Source: Grifola frondosa
Taxonomy: Eukaryota > Basidiomycota > Agaricomycetes > Polyporales > Grifolaceae
Assembly (NCBI GenBank): GCA_001683735.1
Contig: LUGG01000003.1
Coordinates: 372,001 to 436,000, forward strand
Reading direction: 5' to 3'
DNA: 64,000 nucleotides
Below, piece after piece: positions 1-12,546 of the stretch. The notes beneath the pieces are model-generated. The model did no database searches, was not told the DNA's origin, and worked only from the letters and a program-made list of their open reading frames with translations. How positions within the stretch are numbered: the first letter of the stretch is position 1; the number at the start of each line of letters is the position of its first letter. Position numbers and translations under genes: made by a program.

Positions 1-1750
1 CACTCTGCTGATGCGAACGCAGGCAGGTTAAATCATATGAGGGCAGAAATCGCTCGGAGGAGAGGACAAGCCAGCGCAGGGAACACAAATGCGGCGTTGT
101 CGAGCATAGGACGAGGGAAGACATTCGGCAGGGTGCAGAGTAGAATCTACTTGTCTTCGTTCAAGGGGACGGTGAAGATTAGCTCTCTGGACGCATATCC
201 AATCAAGTACCACCCTTGCGAGGAACAGATGAAGGCGTCGCTGATAGCGAGAGGCCGCAAATGGATCTCACTGAAGGGTATCCATCACATGCACTACAAC
301 GGGACGTCGGCGTTTGTGCTTTCGGTCAATGGTCGCAGGAAGGTTATCAGATACAATGTCAGTGATGTTTGATTTGTTTCCATGTCGTTGACGTAAAGGG
401 CAACCGCACAGGTTAACTCCCGTATCATGGTTGATAGAGGTAACATTTCCTATCATCTTGACCGTCCCCTGGACATTGAAGTTTCTTTTCTGAAATTTCA
501 GGCAATTTTGTTAGGCTTAATCCGAACTACGACGTTCCCGTACCGAAAAATGACATGGCGACAGCGCAGGGTAACGCGTATCAACAACTTGAGGAACCTG
601 TGCCGAGTACGCATTCATAGTTACCTCAAGGTATTCGGTTTTACTTACAACGCACACGATTGAAAGGTGTTGTTCCTACCCTCGAAGTTGGAGGGAAGAA
701 GCAAGAGGACGAGACGCCACTCATGGATGATGAGCTGATCTTCACCTCGCCGATTGTGTATGGTTTCAGCTTATCTGACAAACTCTGGCGTAAGTGTGGA
801 TCGAAGTCTCGTTTTGAGAGATCATCATTCTCACAATGGTGCAGTTGAATTCAACGTGGAACATGTCTCCCCGATTGTGTGGCACGATGAAGCCTTCTCC
901 AACCTCGTACTTCCTGCAGATCGTAAAGATCTCCTCCGATCTCTCGTCGAAGCGCATAGCGCAGATCTGGGATTCGATGACTTCGTTCAAGGGAAAGGCC
1001 ACGGGTTGGTGATCAACCTCTTTGGCCCTCCCGGTGTGGGAAAGACTCTATCTGCGGAGGCCACCAGCGAGCATGTTCAGCGCCCGCTGTACGTTATTGG
1101 TGGCGGGGACCTTGGGACCAAGGCGTCTGAGTTGGATAGAGCGCTAGAACGGGTTTTCGACATTGCCACCAGTTGGAAAGCCATTGTCCTAATCGATGAA
1201 GCGAGTAACAGAATTACCTCGCGTGCATGCATAAGTTATTGATGAGTGTTGATAGGCCGACGTCTTCTTGGAGCGACGGTCTCTGCATGATCTCGAGCGC
1301 AATGCCATGGTGGCAGTTTTGTACGTTCAATTTCTTTTTTGGTAAGGTGAAACTTCTGACAGCCCGATGATCGTGCGCAGCTTGCGGCATGTTGAGTACT
1401 ATCGGGGAATCCTCTTCCTCACTACGAACCGCATTAAGGCGTTTGACGAGGCATTCCTATCCCGTATCCACGTCGCCCTCCATTTCTCGGATTTGACAAA
1501 AGCCGCAAAAATGCAAGTATGGAAAGCGTTCCTGGCAAAAGCGGGAGTGCATATCAGCGATATCGGAACGGATCACATAGAGAAGCTTGCGGACCGGGAT
1601 ATCAACGGGCGACAGATCAAGAACGCTACAAGGACGGCGAAATCCCTTGCAGTGAGTCGACACGAGAAACTTGGCTTCACCCATCTTGTGGAGACGCTGG
1701 ATGCAATGGAGGAGTTTACTGCCGAGTTTGCTGCTATGGGTCGGGACTAG
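1..1750 (+). CDS. AAA+ ATPase (DUF7025-type fungal family), 5' partial
   Basis: The reading frame is open at the left edge, so the start lies outside the window. Exons fit at 1-357, 412-439, 502-606, 667-789, 845-1200, 1256-1320 and 1381-1750. The upstream part carries the family signature HHMHYNG, which precedes the ATPase domain in fungal DUF7025 AAA proteins. The ATPase domain has Walker A GPPGVGKT near 1024-1047, Walker B IDEADVF around 1190-1264, and a sensor-1-like FLTTNR near 1410. The protein ends shortly after the small AAA helical region. The intron splitting Walker B has a GC donor (1201-1255), because only that join gives IDEADVFLE. The family is related to AAA ATPases of the BCS1/ATAD group, but its cellular role is not established. 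All exon joins are in frame. Confidence 0.9.
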
Positions 1751-3026
1751 AGGGTACCGTGACAGGAAATATCCCGCGCAAAGGTTCAACAACTTGAATG
1801 TTATCACGTTGTCCGATTTTTTCGCTCAAATGTCTGCGGTAGAACAATAATTTTTAGCGCTCGAGAAGGTCCATGATTAACGAACCGTGTTCTTCGCTCA
1901 GGCCTGTTCTCAAATGAAATGCTCGAACCCACAGCGGATAATCTGAAGCCAGGAACCGTACGATTGTCAATCATGCCCTGCGTGTTATGAGCTGTTGAGA
2001 ACAACGAGAACAGCCTATACGCAAACAGCGACGTCTGTCTCATTTTTAGCGGCAGATGATGTCAAACGTTCAGTCTGTTCGTTTCTCGTAAGCACCGTAA
2101 ATTCGCCGAAGGTGAGTGTCATCCAGTTGAAGTTCAATATTTTCACTGTCTTAGCGAGCAAACATGTTCAGTACGCTTTTCTGCCAGGCTGCATACTCCG
2201 CAAGGCTATGCAATATGTCGCGATGGTGCCAATGGCATGTTCAATGGATGGGTAACTCGTCATGATAAAGTTCTGCTTACTTAAGATACATTTTTCAGGC
2301 CAACAAACAGATGCGATGATGATACCCACTATGTCACTTAGTTCTCAGGGTACCGTCGCACGGTTCACAGATATTCGTCGGCTGCGACCTGAACAATCAA
2401 ATGCTGTGGTCTGCGGAACGATGAAAACATGAGCTCGCGCGTGTCCGACTTGCTCTCATCATATTCGGGTCGTAAGATAATGTTCATAGCCTCTCATAGC
2501 CACGCCGGATGATGCCGGCGGCGTTAGATCCCGATCAGTTTTACTGGCGCGCTCACGTTTCTGAGCGTGTTCCTCGTCGGTCGCTCTCCTCTTCCGGACA
2601 TTCGGTCAATCGGGTATGAGCTGCTTCTTCTCAGCAGCCATCACCATTGCTAACTAGATTACTCATCGATTAGAGATCCCTCCACGCACGGAGCCACCCA
2701 ATCATTAATGATTGTCAATGCATCCTTGTGGAGTCCATTGTGCGATGACAACCAGCGCGGCGACCAGAGTGATGTTTTGGCCATGCATCCGCGAACAAGT
2801 TTCATGCCGGTGACAGATTTCGCGTCGTTGAGATTTGCCTGGGATCCCGCTGTTCTGGATCTCGCGCACCGCTGTCACAGGTCGGCGAACAGTCTGAATG
2901 TCTTGACAGCATGTCGCACTGGCATCTTGTGTCCTGAAGCATGAGGGCACGAGCGAGTGATCCACTGCGTCGCCGCATGCTATGGCGCGTCGAACTGGGC
3001 GACATTGATATGCACGCACGAGTCTC
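1751..3026. other. intergenic, no feature seen
   Basis: This spacer of about 1.3 kb separates the AAA ATPase stop from the TATA-like element of the next gene. I found no conserved coding stretch, RNA gene or repeat in it. Confidence 0.6.
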
Positions 3027-3034
3027 TATATAAG
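3027..3034 (+). promoter_or_regulatory. TATA-like box of the adenylate-forming enzyme gene
   Basis: TATATAAG lies about 50 bases upstream of the ATG at 3083, a normal distance for a short-leader fungal gene. Confidence 0.5.
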
Positions 3035-3082
3035 GGCAAGTGCTTGGCTGCAGTTTGTGCCAGAAATCCCAACTCACATATC

Positions 3083-4833
3083 ATGGCCTCGTACAGAACC
3101 CACCTCACTGTCCTCGAGAGCAGCGCCTCCCTCTATCCGGACTCGCCTGCCTTCCGCCTCCCGCAGCTTGACCCAACGACCGGCGAGGTATGCGAATGGG
3201 CGACCGTCACCTACAGTCAATTTCACCACGACGTCGACCACTTTGCTCGATACTGGACCCGGGAATTATCCGCGCTGGATGTCTCCCCGCGTTCTGTTAT
3301 CGGCGCATGGTGAGAAATTCGACCTTAATTGAACTTTCATGCGTGCATAGATTGACATCGCGTCAACAGGATGGGAGGCGTGACATACGTCGACGTTCTC
3401 CACATCTACGGGATAGCAAGGGCCGGCTACGTCCCCCAGCTGTTCTCGCTGCGGATGCCCAACCCCGACATCATCTTCGAGCTCCTCGACAAGTCAAAAG
3501 GCGCAGCACTTATCTGCGATCCGTCATACCACAGCACGCTGCTGCAGACGTCTGTCCCGGCCTTCGCCGCTCTCGACGTCCGAGACGCCACCCTCGCGGA
3601 CACACCACTCCCTCCCCTCGAGCACCGCAGCGGCGACGAGACGGTCATGATATTCCACACGTCTGGGTCGACATCTGGACGGCCGAAGCTCGTGCCGTGC
3701 AGCTACGCGTGGTGGGACTTCACCCTCGCAAAAGCCGAGGCCGTGATGGCGCCAAAACCTGCCCGCGCTGGCGCCAGGACGTCACGGTGTGGATGTCAGT
3801 CCCCTTCACAACGATTCCATTGCACGTCCAACTAACGGATAAACTGGTTTAGGGGAAGTGTATGCCACATGGGTCAATCGTTCATGCTCGCGGGCGCACT
3901 GCAGCACGGGAGCTGCACCGTGCAGTACACCTCCCCCGCATTCTCCTCCGCAGAGCTCGCCGACATGGTACACCGCTGTGGGCTCACGCGCATGGCCCAG
4001 TTCCCGACGTACCTCGCCACACACCTCCGTGCCGCGCGCTGCGATCCGAAGCTGCGCGCAATCCTGCAGGGCCTCGACGAGATCCTCGTCTCCGGCCTCT
4101 CGATGTCGGACGCGGACCAGCGGTTTGTGCGCGAGAACGGAATCGCGCTGATGGACTGCTACGGGAGCACGGAGTGCGGCGCGATGCTGCTCTCTGCCGA
4201 TGCGCGCAACCCGCATGTCTTACGGCCCGTCACGGGGACGTCCTACGCGTTCGTATCCACCGCACAGGAGACACAACCGGAATCCGAGACTGGATACCAC
4301 GACACAAACATGCGGCTGCTGGAGCTCGTCATCCTCGCAGACTCGCCCGACTGCCCCGACCGTGCGCTGCGCCACGCAGACGGGAACTATCACACCGGGG
4401 ACCTCTTCCTTGAGGTCGCGCCGGGGCAGTACGTGTTCCGCGGCCGCGATGACGATTGGATCAAGAGCGAGAACGCGCTCCGCTGCGACGGCGCGCGATC
4501 GAGGACAACGTGCTCGCGGAGTGCAGCGACGTCGTCGGCGCGTGCATCGTCGTCGGGACTGGGCGCCCGTCGCCTGCGCTGTTCGTGGAGCCGAAGCAAG
4601 CGATAGACGGGGACTCGGAGGAGCTGCGGAAGACGATCATCCGGCGCACGCGACGCTTCCATGCGCGACGGTACCTGCACGAGCGCATCGCGTCGCCTGA
4701 CTTTGTCGTCGTCGTTCCGGTCGGCACGCTCCCGCGCACAGCGACGAAGGGGAACATCCGACGGCGCGCGGTGGAGGATGCGTTCAAGACGCAGCTCGAT
4801 CGGATGTATGGAGTCGCGCCGGGAACATGCTGA
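3083..4833 (+). CDS. Standalone adenylate-forming enzyme (acetyl-CoA synthetase-like A domain)
   Basis: This is an ANL-superfamily adenylating enzyme that would activate a carboxylic acid with ATP. Core motifs appear in order: TSGSTSGRPK (P-loop, about 3660), YGSTECGA (about 4155), TGDLF (about 4396), RDDDWIKSEN (hinge, about 4447) and RTATKGNIRR (the C-terminal lysine motif, about 4737). Introns fit at 3310-3369 and 3795-3852. No carrier, thioesterase or reductase domain follows, and the end matches the usual end of a basidiomycete single-domain family. Two single-base losses break the frame: one at the A run 3754-3757, just before WRQDVTVW, and one near 4490, between SENALRCD and RAIEDNV. 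Everything else is intact, so sequencing error is as likely as decay. The substrate is unknown. Confidence 0.85.
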
Positions 4834-5163
4834 GTGCACAGACCCTAGGACTTGTATTTATTGCTCGCTGTTGGAGTTATCTATTTATTCCGCGGAACTC
4901 GTACATTCACTGTTAGATAGATTAGATAGACGTGCAGTCGCGAAGGTTTATTCCTGCCTGCCTACCAAAAGATATTGAACAGAGCTCCGGCATCGGCGGC
5001 GGGGTGAGTGTGAGGATCATAATTATATTTCTGGACAAATAAAAACTGGGGAAGATCCCGCCTGGCGTTTTGCACACCGAGCACCTGCTCTGTGAATTTC
5101 TTCCGCATGATACGGGACACTAGCATTTTGTGAATGTACTCCAGCAAAAGTTTGAAGGACAAA
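4834..5163. other. intergenic between adenylating enzyme and tRNA
   Basis: No gene seen. A T4 run on the minus strand just downstream of the tRNA (plus-strand AAAA near 5145) can serve as an RNA polymerase III terminator. Confidence 0.45.
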
Positions 5164-5254
5164 CGACACCAGCAGGGTTCGAACCTGCGCTCCCATAGGG
5201 AAACAGATGGACGAAAATTCGAATCTGTCGCCTTAACCACTTGGCTATAGTGCC
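5164..5254 (-). tRNA. tRNA-Ser(CGA) with a 9-nt intron
   Basis: Read on the minus strand, a 7-bp acceptor stem forms between GGCACTA and TGGTGTC, with G as discriminator. The D arm GCC..GGC, a 5-bp anticodon stem ACAGA/TCTGT, a long class II variable arm TCCC/GGGA and the T arm GCAGG-TTCGAAC-CCTGC are all present. The anticodon loop region has 16 bases instead of 7. Removing 9 bases after position 37 leaves TTCGAAA with anticodon CGA, which reads the serine codon UCG. The long variable arm agrees with serine. Confidence 0.9.
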
Positions 5255-5377
5255 TCACTAATGATATGTTTAAAGAATATATATATTATATCGGAATTGA
5301 TTATTGGGAGCGCCCATGCCACCCGTGACTTGGCTGATCGTCCTTTCAGCTATTCCCTTCATGATTGCGATCCGAAA

Positions 5378-8018
5378 ATGCGCGTCCGTACACTAGAAAT
5401 TCGTTGGCATGATAGCAAACCCATATCAACCTGCGACTTTCAACCCGTTCCCTTCAAGAGGGCGCGTCCATCGCAGGACAAGAACTTCGTGAGCCAGTCC
5501 TACAGGCTAGCCACCGGTGGAGAAGACAATCATGTCAGGGTAAGCATGCAGTGTTCTATGCATGAACAACAATGACATGAGTTATGAAGTTGTGGATGGT
5601 TCACCCGAATATAATGCCGCCGTCTGTGGTCGAAAGTGCATCCGAACTCCCGGCTTCTCGTTCACCCGAGTAGAATACCTCGCAACGCTCAGCAGACATT
5701 CCGCCGCCGTGAATGTGGTGCGCTTCAGCCCAAATGGTGAGTGCTGCAATTACCGCGTATAAATACCGTGAGTTGACATCGAGGAAGGCGAGCTGATTGC
5801 TTCCGCGGGTGATGGTACGCCGTGCTTCATCTCAAGTGGCAAGTCCTCACTGACCCTGAATTCTAGACGGAATGGTCATCATATGGTCACCTACAAATAA
5901 CCCCCATGCAAGCAGTTACGGCAGCGATCTGAGTGCTGAGGACTTACAATACGAGAAGGAGCACTGGAAACCCCGCACCACCTTCCGGTACGAACGCACT
6001 TGTTACTGCTTCCGGAACTTGTTCTCATTCGCTCTTAAGATGCACAACCATGCAAGTATACGACTTAGCCTGGAGCCCAACTGGCGAATACATCATAGCC
6101 GGTAGTACAGACAACTGCGCGCGAATTTTTACCGCAAATGAGGGTCAGTAAACCCGGATCTAATATTAAAAAATCATTCGCTGATAATTGTTCAAGGCAA
6201 GTGTGTGCATGAACTTGCTGAACATAATCACTATGTACAAGGCGTGGCATGGGACCCATTGAATGAATTCATCGCGACGCAGAGCAGCGACAGATCCATG
6301 CACGTATACAGCGTTTCCACCAAGCAGGGCAATTTGGAAGTGCACGCAGTGGGGAAAAATACTCGACTACCTCATCGCCACAGCCGTACATCCAGTACGA
6401 ATAGTCGGCCGAGGCCATTCCGACGGGAGTCCACAGCCAGCGAGACAGAGTCGGTGATCACCAATGCGAGCGAGCAGCTCAGAGAGGAGATGATGGCATC
6501 GGGCTCAGGACACCAGCACAACAACACCCTGCTGACTCCTACTGCGTCCGTTTCGAGCACGCCGTCGATGACCATGTTCCCGCCCCCACCGTTGGAGAGA
6601 TCTTCGTCGAGGCGATCTTCCTTTAGCGGATCAAATGCGCCGAGCTCTCCAGCTGCGTACGGTCGTTACGGCCGCTCTCCGTCGCCCATGCCTGCTCTTC
6701 CAGCCATTCGCATGCCACCTGCCTCGATGGCGACAACTTGGGCATCCGTGAAGTTATATGGCGACGAAAACTTCACGAATTTCTTCCGGCGGCTCACTTT
6801 CAGCCCAGACGGTGGACTGCTACTCACTCCTGCTGGCCAGTTTGAGGATCCGTCGGTGATTCCTGGATTATCCAAGACGTCCAGCAAAGCGGATGATCAA
6901 TCTACTCGTGGCAGAAGGGGAAATCCTGCGCAGAATTCGGCCGACGCAGTAAACCAGTCAGCTTCATCATCCGTATACATCTACTCCCGTGCAAACTTTG
7001 CACGACCACCGATCGCTCGACTTCCGGGCCACAAGAAGGCAAGCGTAGCCGTGCGCTTCTCGCCTATCCTGTACGAGCTGCGTCCCAACGTGAGAGGCGC
7101 AGAAACCCCACGAGAGCCCGAGACAGTAGTCCTCGAGAAGGACACGGACGAGGTCGTCGACGTAGACATCGGTGTCGGCGCTATTCCCTCTACTTTTGAG
7201 ACGACAAGTCCGTTGTCGCCCACGAAACAACCCTCTACCACAATCGCTTCTCCAGCCCCGCGTATCGCGATACCATCAGGTCCTCATGCAGCTACGATGC
7301 CCTCGCCTGCCCTGTCTGCATCAGAGTCGTTGAGGCCGCCCACGCCCGCCGCGTCCAAGCCAGGTTCACCTGCGATTACGCCTACACCATCGGTGTCGGT
7401 GTTCGCGTTACCGTACCGCATGCTCTATGCCGTTGCGACGATGGATACCGTCGCGATCTATGATACCCAGCAAGCGGGGCCGGTTTGTTTATTGACGAAG
7501 TTGCACTACGACGAGTTCACAGACATCACTTGGTATGTTCTTTTGTTTCAGAGTTGTTCGCGTGCATTACTCAGGCTTGTAATATCCATAGGTCTCCCGA
7601 CGGCCAGTGTCTTATGATCTCTTCCCGGGATGGCTATTGCACAATTGTGGTGTTCGACGAGGTCTTGCCGGCCCACCATACCCAGCAACAAACCCTCCAG
7701 CTCCAATCGATTGCACAACCGCACTCCCTTCCCGTCACCAGTTCCTCATCGGTCGTTACGCCATTATCCACGCCTTTGAGCATATCGGTGCCATTGCCGG
7801 CCCCCTCTCCTGTCACGCCCCGTCGTGCCCATGAAGAGAGCTGCCGAAACGCCGCTCACCCGACGACCAGTATCGATGAAAGTGTGCTCGGCGCCCGTAG
7901 TGTTGGTGACGAGCCATCAGATGCTGTTGACGACACTTCTAAAGGAGACGATATCATGGAGCCTCCGAAGAAAAAACGGCGGGCTGCGCTTGTGCGTGTG
8001 GGGGATCTTGACTCATGA
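5378..8018 (+). CDS. cac2: Chromatin assembly factor 1 p60 subunit, WD40 (CAC2/CHAF1B)
   Basis: WD40 subunit of CAF-1, the nuclear histone chaperone that deposits H3-H4 behind the replication fork. Exons fit at 5378-5539, 5590-5736, 5788-5814 (27 nt), 5867-5987, 6040-6143, 6197-7532 and 7592-8018. Family landmarks include HSAAVNVVRFSPN, YVQGVAWDPLN, FFRRLTFSPDG, LLLTPAGQFE and the late MLYAVATMDTVAIYDTQQ. Ser/Pro-rich inserts between repeats are typical of fungal forms. The C-terminus is basic (KKKRR). In exon 2 one base is missing in the C run at 5665-5667: the frame reading LWMVHP must shift to reach RVEYLATLSRH. Because this is a conserved chromatin gene, a sequence error is the likely cause. 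Confidence 0.93.
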
Positions 8019-8256
8019 TGCATGAACCTTTATCATCTGCGCGAAATCCATGAACACTTAGCCATCCTGTCATTCAGTTATTTTGTTTCCTCATTTTATA
8101 TGTACTTTATCCTCGATTGGTTAGGTATGCCTAGTATCTTGCTCTTGTACAATACCGATCACACGTTGTCTCACGCTATACAGCTTTGCACTCCACGCAG
8201 GGGGAATCAACCGTGACTGAAAACCGCGCACTTGCCCAGCAGCATATCCGAGAACA

Positions 8257-10275
8257 TCAATACCGCATACTACCCTGCAAGGTTGACGTCGAATCCCACA
8301 GAACATCCGGCTCCTCCTTCACGCTCGACCCTTGTATCACAGCGAGGTCCTTCAAGTCCTTTTGCAGCAACTTTGTCAGGTGAGCCAGCCCAGCTTGCTC
8401 CTCCGCAAGTATCTGAATACCGAGCCATGTTAGACCGCGCGATCACCGTTGCACATCGCAGAGAAATACCTGAGTAATTTGGCAAGCCCCTCCTCATCCA
8501 CAACCGCCCATTCCACAGCGCCGCCTTTTCGATCCCGTTCCCTCACAGCATTGACCGCACCTACAAGCGCCCACAACTCGTTCAATTTCCCTCTCATCCG
8601 CCCTGTGCCCCCTGGCCGACGGATCTCTTCATCGATCTCCTCAAGCGCTGCCCGCAACGCTTCCTCTTCCGGGCGGATCGCCGACGAGCGCAATGCCGGG
8701 ATGAGTAGGTGCAGGTGCTGCACGAGCTTCAGCACGCGGTGTGTCAGCTGTGTCTGTAGGGCCGAAGCGCGGTGCAGCCTGGAGGCATTCGATAATTGAT
8801 GACGCTGCGCAAGCGCCGCTATCCGCGTTTGCAGCTCCTGTGACAATGTGTAAGCGTCTCGGTTAGTGCCAAGCCAGCAGAATTGCAGACCTTGAGCTTT
8901 TCCTGATGGGCCGCCGCTTGTTGAGACTGCGCCTCTACTCGTTTCTGCAGGTCGTCAAATCCTGTGGCAAGGACCGGCACGAAACTGTGAGGCGATGATT
9001 AGCAGTATGGTTGCAAGCGTGTATGCGTCCTTACCAGCTTGGATCTGGATTTTCACGGACCGCCTTCTGCCACAGTGTTTCATTAGTTGCATTTGCAGGC
9101 CGTCCATAATATGATACTTGATTCGGGTCAACAAGGTTATAGAAATAGTGCTGAATTTGGAATGCAGTTAGCACCATAAGGCTAAGGGAAAAGAAAGACG
9201 TACCTGGAACCGACATTGTGGCGAGAGAGGATTCCATGCATTTGCGATGCCTTCCATCCTCTGCGCCAGCGCTAAAAACTGCGATTGTGCATCGGCCTGC
9301 TGCTGATTGGGAGAGATCGATCCTTTCGTGGAGAACAAGTTACTGGGAGTTGAGCCCAACAGGCTCGATCCACCGAGGATGCTTCCACCGAACAACCCAC
9401 CCCCGCCAGTCGCCGGTGGCCTGCCCAAGCTACCGAATAAATTCCCAGTCGATTGCTGTGGCGGTTGTGAAAAGAACGAGGAACCGGGAGCCTGTTGTTG
9501 TGTCGCGCCCCCAAATAAACTTGTTGAAGTGCCCGCCTGCGAAGGCGCGCCAAATAGACCACCTCCTGTGGTCGTTGAGGTCGGGTTGGTAGTTCCAAAC
9601 AAACCGCTCCCTGTGGTAGAAGAGGTACTCGATACGTTTCCAAAGAGTCCGCCAGTACTGGAAGGGGTATTTGACGCGTTCCCGAAGAGACCGCCCGTCG
9701 TGGGCGCAGTGTTGGTTGTATTTCCGAACAGACCTCCCGTGGGATTCGTAGTTCCTGTGATATCCCCAAATGAGCCTAATTCAATCATACTCATGTTTAC
9801 GGCGGCGTTACCGAGCAGTCCTCCTCCTGTAGGATTTGGTGCAGTGTTTCCAAAAAGACTGCCCCCAGTCGCGTTCCCTGCACTGCTTCCAAACAGCCCG
9901 CCACCCGCCGTGTTTGTGTTCGCACCACTCGTGGTACCGCCAAACAAAACCGCCTCCTGAAGTACCCAGTGTATTGGTAGACGTAGAACCAAACAAAGTG
10001 CTCCCTGCGGGCGTAGCGTTGGCTCCCGTAGACTGCGTCGCGTTCCCGAACAAGCTTCCGCCACCCCCAGGTGGTTGAGTCGTGGAGCTACCAAATAGGC
10101 CGCCACCGCCTGTCCCAGTGGCCTGCGTGCTACCTGGTCCAATGGCCAACAGTGAACCACTAGCTGGAGTAGTGTTTCCGAATAATGGATTACCACCTGC
10201 TGAGGGTCCTGCCTGCGGTTGGGTCGTCCCGAATATGTTACTGGAGGTGTTCGATGTGTTTCCGAACAACGACAT
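8257..10275 (-). CDS. nup54: FG nucleoporin NUP54 (yeast Nup57) of the central channel
   Basis: Subunit of the Nup62-Nup58-Nup54 channel complex of the nuclear pore. The N-terminal half is a dense FG domain with many GLFG and LFG repeats separated by Gly/Thr/Ser/Asn spacers. The C-terminal half is the conserved coiled-coil region with YYGRPANATNETLWQKA, FVPVLATGFDDLQ and ALRSSAIRPEEEALRAAL. Exons fit at 10275-9204, 9150-9035, 8984-8891, 8837-8470 and 8412-8257. Two homopolymer anomalies occur. One extra base in a T4 run (plus-strand A run 9946-9949) interrupts a GGGLFGG repeat, and one base is missing near 8471, just before ILAEEQAGL. Both are easily corrected and do not look like gene decay. 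The long open frame on the opposite strand is only a shadow of the FG repeats. Confidence 0.93.
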
Positions 10276-10628
10276 GGCCAGACTGGGATGTTAGAGTCAA
10301 CTCTAACAGAGGTTATGGGAGATAGAAGAGATGAGCGTGGATTACAGAGATAAAAAGCAACTGGGCACGACAACAAGCCACCGCCCAAAGGCTGCACGAG
10401 TACCATTGATCGAATTATTTCAGACAAGCTATCAACGGTAATTAATATATCAATTTAATATTAACTCTCAAAAGCTTACGTCCGAAAACTTTAGTACGTG
10501 AAGAATTTGGCATTAAATAAATCTACAGAATATACATGATATGATTGGAAAAGGTAGTGGACGGAAGGATGGATGGACGAGCTGGAGCTTATTTCTGTTG
10601 GATATGATTGGTTCAAGAACCATATCCA
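10276..10628. other. spacer between two minus-strand genes
   Basis: Upstream region of the nucleoporin gene and downstream region of the permease gene. It is AT-rich around 10440-10560. No other feature seen. Confidence 0.5.
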
Positions 10629-12546
10629 TCAAGCGTTGCCTACAACTTTGCGCAACATAATTTGTCGGGTGATCACTAACAGGAGGACGGACATCATAAT
10701 GCAGGTTCCTAGGGCAGTAGAGTTAAAAGTAACATATTGCAGGTTATAAGACGGAAGCATACCTGCGTAGATCCCTACTCCCTTGAAGTCCCCGGTCGCG
10801 TTCTGAATGGCGCCAGAGATAGGTGGACCAGCGAGTGCGCCGAAGGACAAGACCGTGGACGCCATGCCGCATCGCATGCCTATATCCTTTATATTCCCGT
10901 CTCCCATCCTAACGATAGGCTGGCCCATTAGAGAAATGAAAATGCCGGAGGATATTCTAAACATGAACGCTTGTGAGAAGACATTTTCTTGCGCGATCTG
11001 TTCAAGAATTCTTACCCATAGATTACAGCGACCGCCACAAAAGCACCTTTCGACGTCACAAATGGCCATATATAAGTCATCACACCGGCAATTAATGTGC
11101 CAGGTATCATCGCGTTGAGAGGGCCTGTGCACAATATTGGTATCAGCATGATTCCTCCAGAATTGAGAAGAACCAATACCTTTACGGTCCGCTATAATAC
11201 CGCTGCCCAGACGACCAATGACTGAACTGGCATTTGCAATTGATAGAAGGTAGAAGGCGAAGTCCGGGTCTATGCCCGCCAGTACGGCACTGATGTCAAT
11301 ATATGTAAGACACTTCCATATATCGATATCTATGAGTATCATGACCCAATAAGAAGAGCACGAGAACTCACAGTGTAAAGCCCCAAGAACGCGGTGAAAG
11401 CAGAAAGAGTGTAGAGTGAGAACGCAGGAGACTTGAATTCTCGCAAATCAATAAAAGGACCAGATGTAGGTCGCGGTGGCAGACGTCGGGCAATTGTCTG
11501 ATAACGACAATCAATAGCTGAGCGCGAGCATTAGATTATGCGAACGATTGCGTACAAGGTTGCAAACGATCAAGAATCCGAGTAAGATAAGTGCCGTAAA
11601 GCGCATGGTCCATTGGAAGCTGGATACGTGTCAATCGATTTCATCTTCACGACGTACTAAAGAAGTGACCTTTGATGAGCTATGAGATTCTTGAGTATGA
11701 TGGGGAACACCGTTCCGCCGATGCTGGATCCAATTGCCATGAAGGCGAAAGCAATCCCTAGTCTCTTCTTGAACCAATGAGGCACAGTGCCAAATGCAGC
11801 TGTGAAGATAGTGCCACTTGATAACTGTAGAACCGCGAATATCAACGCACAGATTCAAATTGAGACACAGAATGCTCACCCCAACAGCAAAGCCCTGACA
11901 GAGAAGGAGATGCCAGAACTTCGTGCACTGGCCCGTCAATATAGTTGAGACAACGAGCACGACAGATGCCATCAGAACGGGAACACGCAAGTGCCCCATG
12001 TCAAAAAGCCTGCCGAAGGCAAGTCCAGGCATGAAGACAAGGGCATACTATCGTGATGTATCAAGTAGCCGACTTATGAATAACGCGATTATTGGACGAA
12101 CTTGAACGGAACCAATCCAGGCTCTGCAAAAGGATAAGATTAGCGCAAGTAGACGAATATCGGTTTGAATGTGCAGTACATCGTAGAAGGATCTGTCCCT
12201 CTGAGATAAAATTCCGTATAATACGCTTGGAAAACCTGTAAAACAAGATCAATTGTAATGCTGGAGGTGCAAGCTACAACAAGCACGAACACCCCATGCA
12301 TTGATGAAACCGAAAGTCGCGCAAACCCCGCATGTAACCTGCCCGAGCTATCAAAATCGGCCGATTCGAAAGGAAGCGTGAATCTCTTACCCCAAGTACA
12401 ACGAGCCACGCTCGAAGACCACCGTCTGGGTATTCGTCTTCGAAAGAAAAATGTGGTGGTTCTCCTTCGCTCTTGAAATTCTCGTCCGCAAGATCTGATC
12501 TAGAAGAGTCGGAGAACGCGATTAGAGTGGAAGCCGTTCGATTCAT
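10629..12546 (-). CDS. MFS transporter, monocarboxylate permease-like
   Basis: Major facilitator superfamily membrane transporter of the fungal monocarboxylate-porter-like type. About eleven exons assemble in frame. Landmarks are PDGGLRAWLVV before helix 1, FGFINAWGVFQAYY, the loop AFGRLFDMGHLR, GSSIGGTVFPI, LTYIDIS, SIANASSVIGRL with ADRKG, and GALAGPPISGAIQNATG. The number of hydrophobic blocks fits twelve helices. One exon is only 22 nt (12102-12123). Splice donors vary (gttcgt is used twice). The reading frame is intact throughout, unlike many neighbours. The transported substrate cannot be told from sequence. Confidence 0.9.

Noticed and set aside
9307..9960. Long open frame on the plus strand (217 codons) opposite the nucleoporin gene
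   Set aside because: It is the antisense shadow of the FG-repeat region; composition is Pro-rich because the opposite strand is Gly-rich, and no family or splice pattern supports it.
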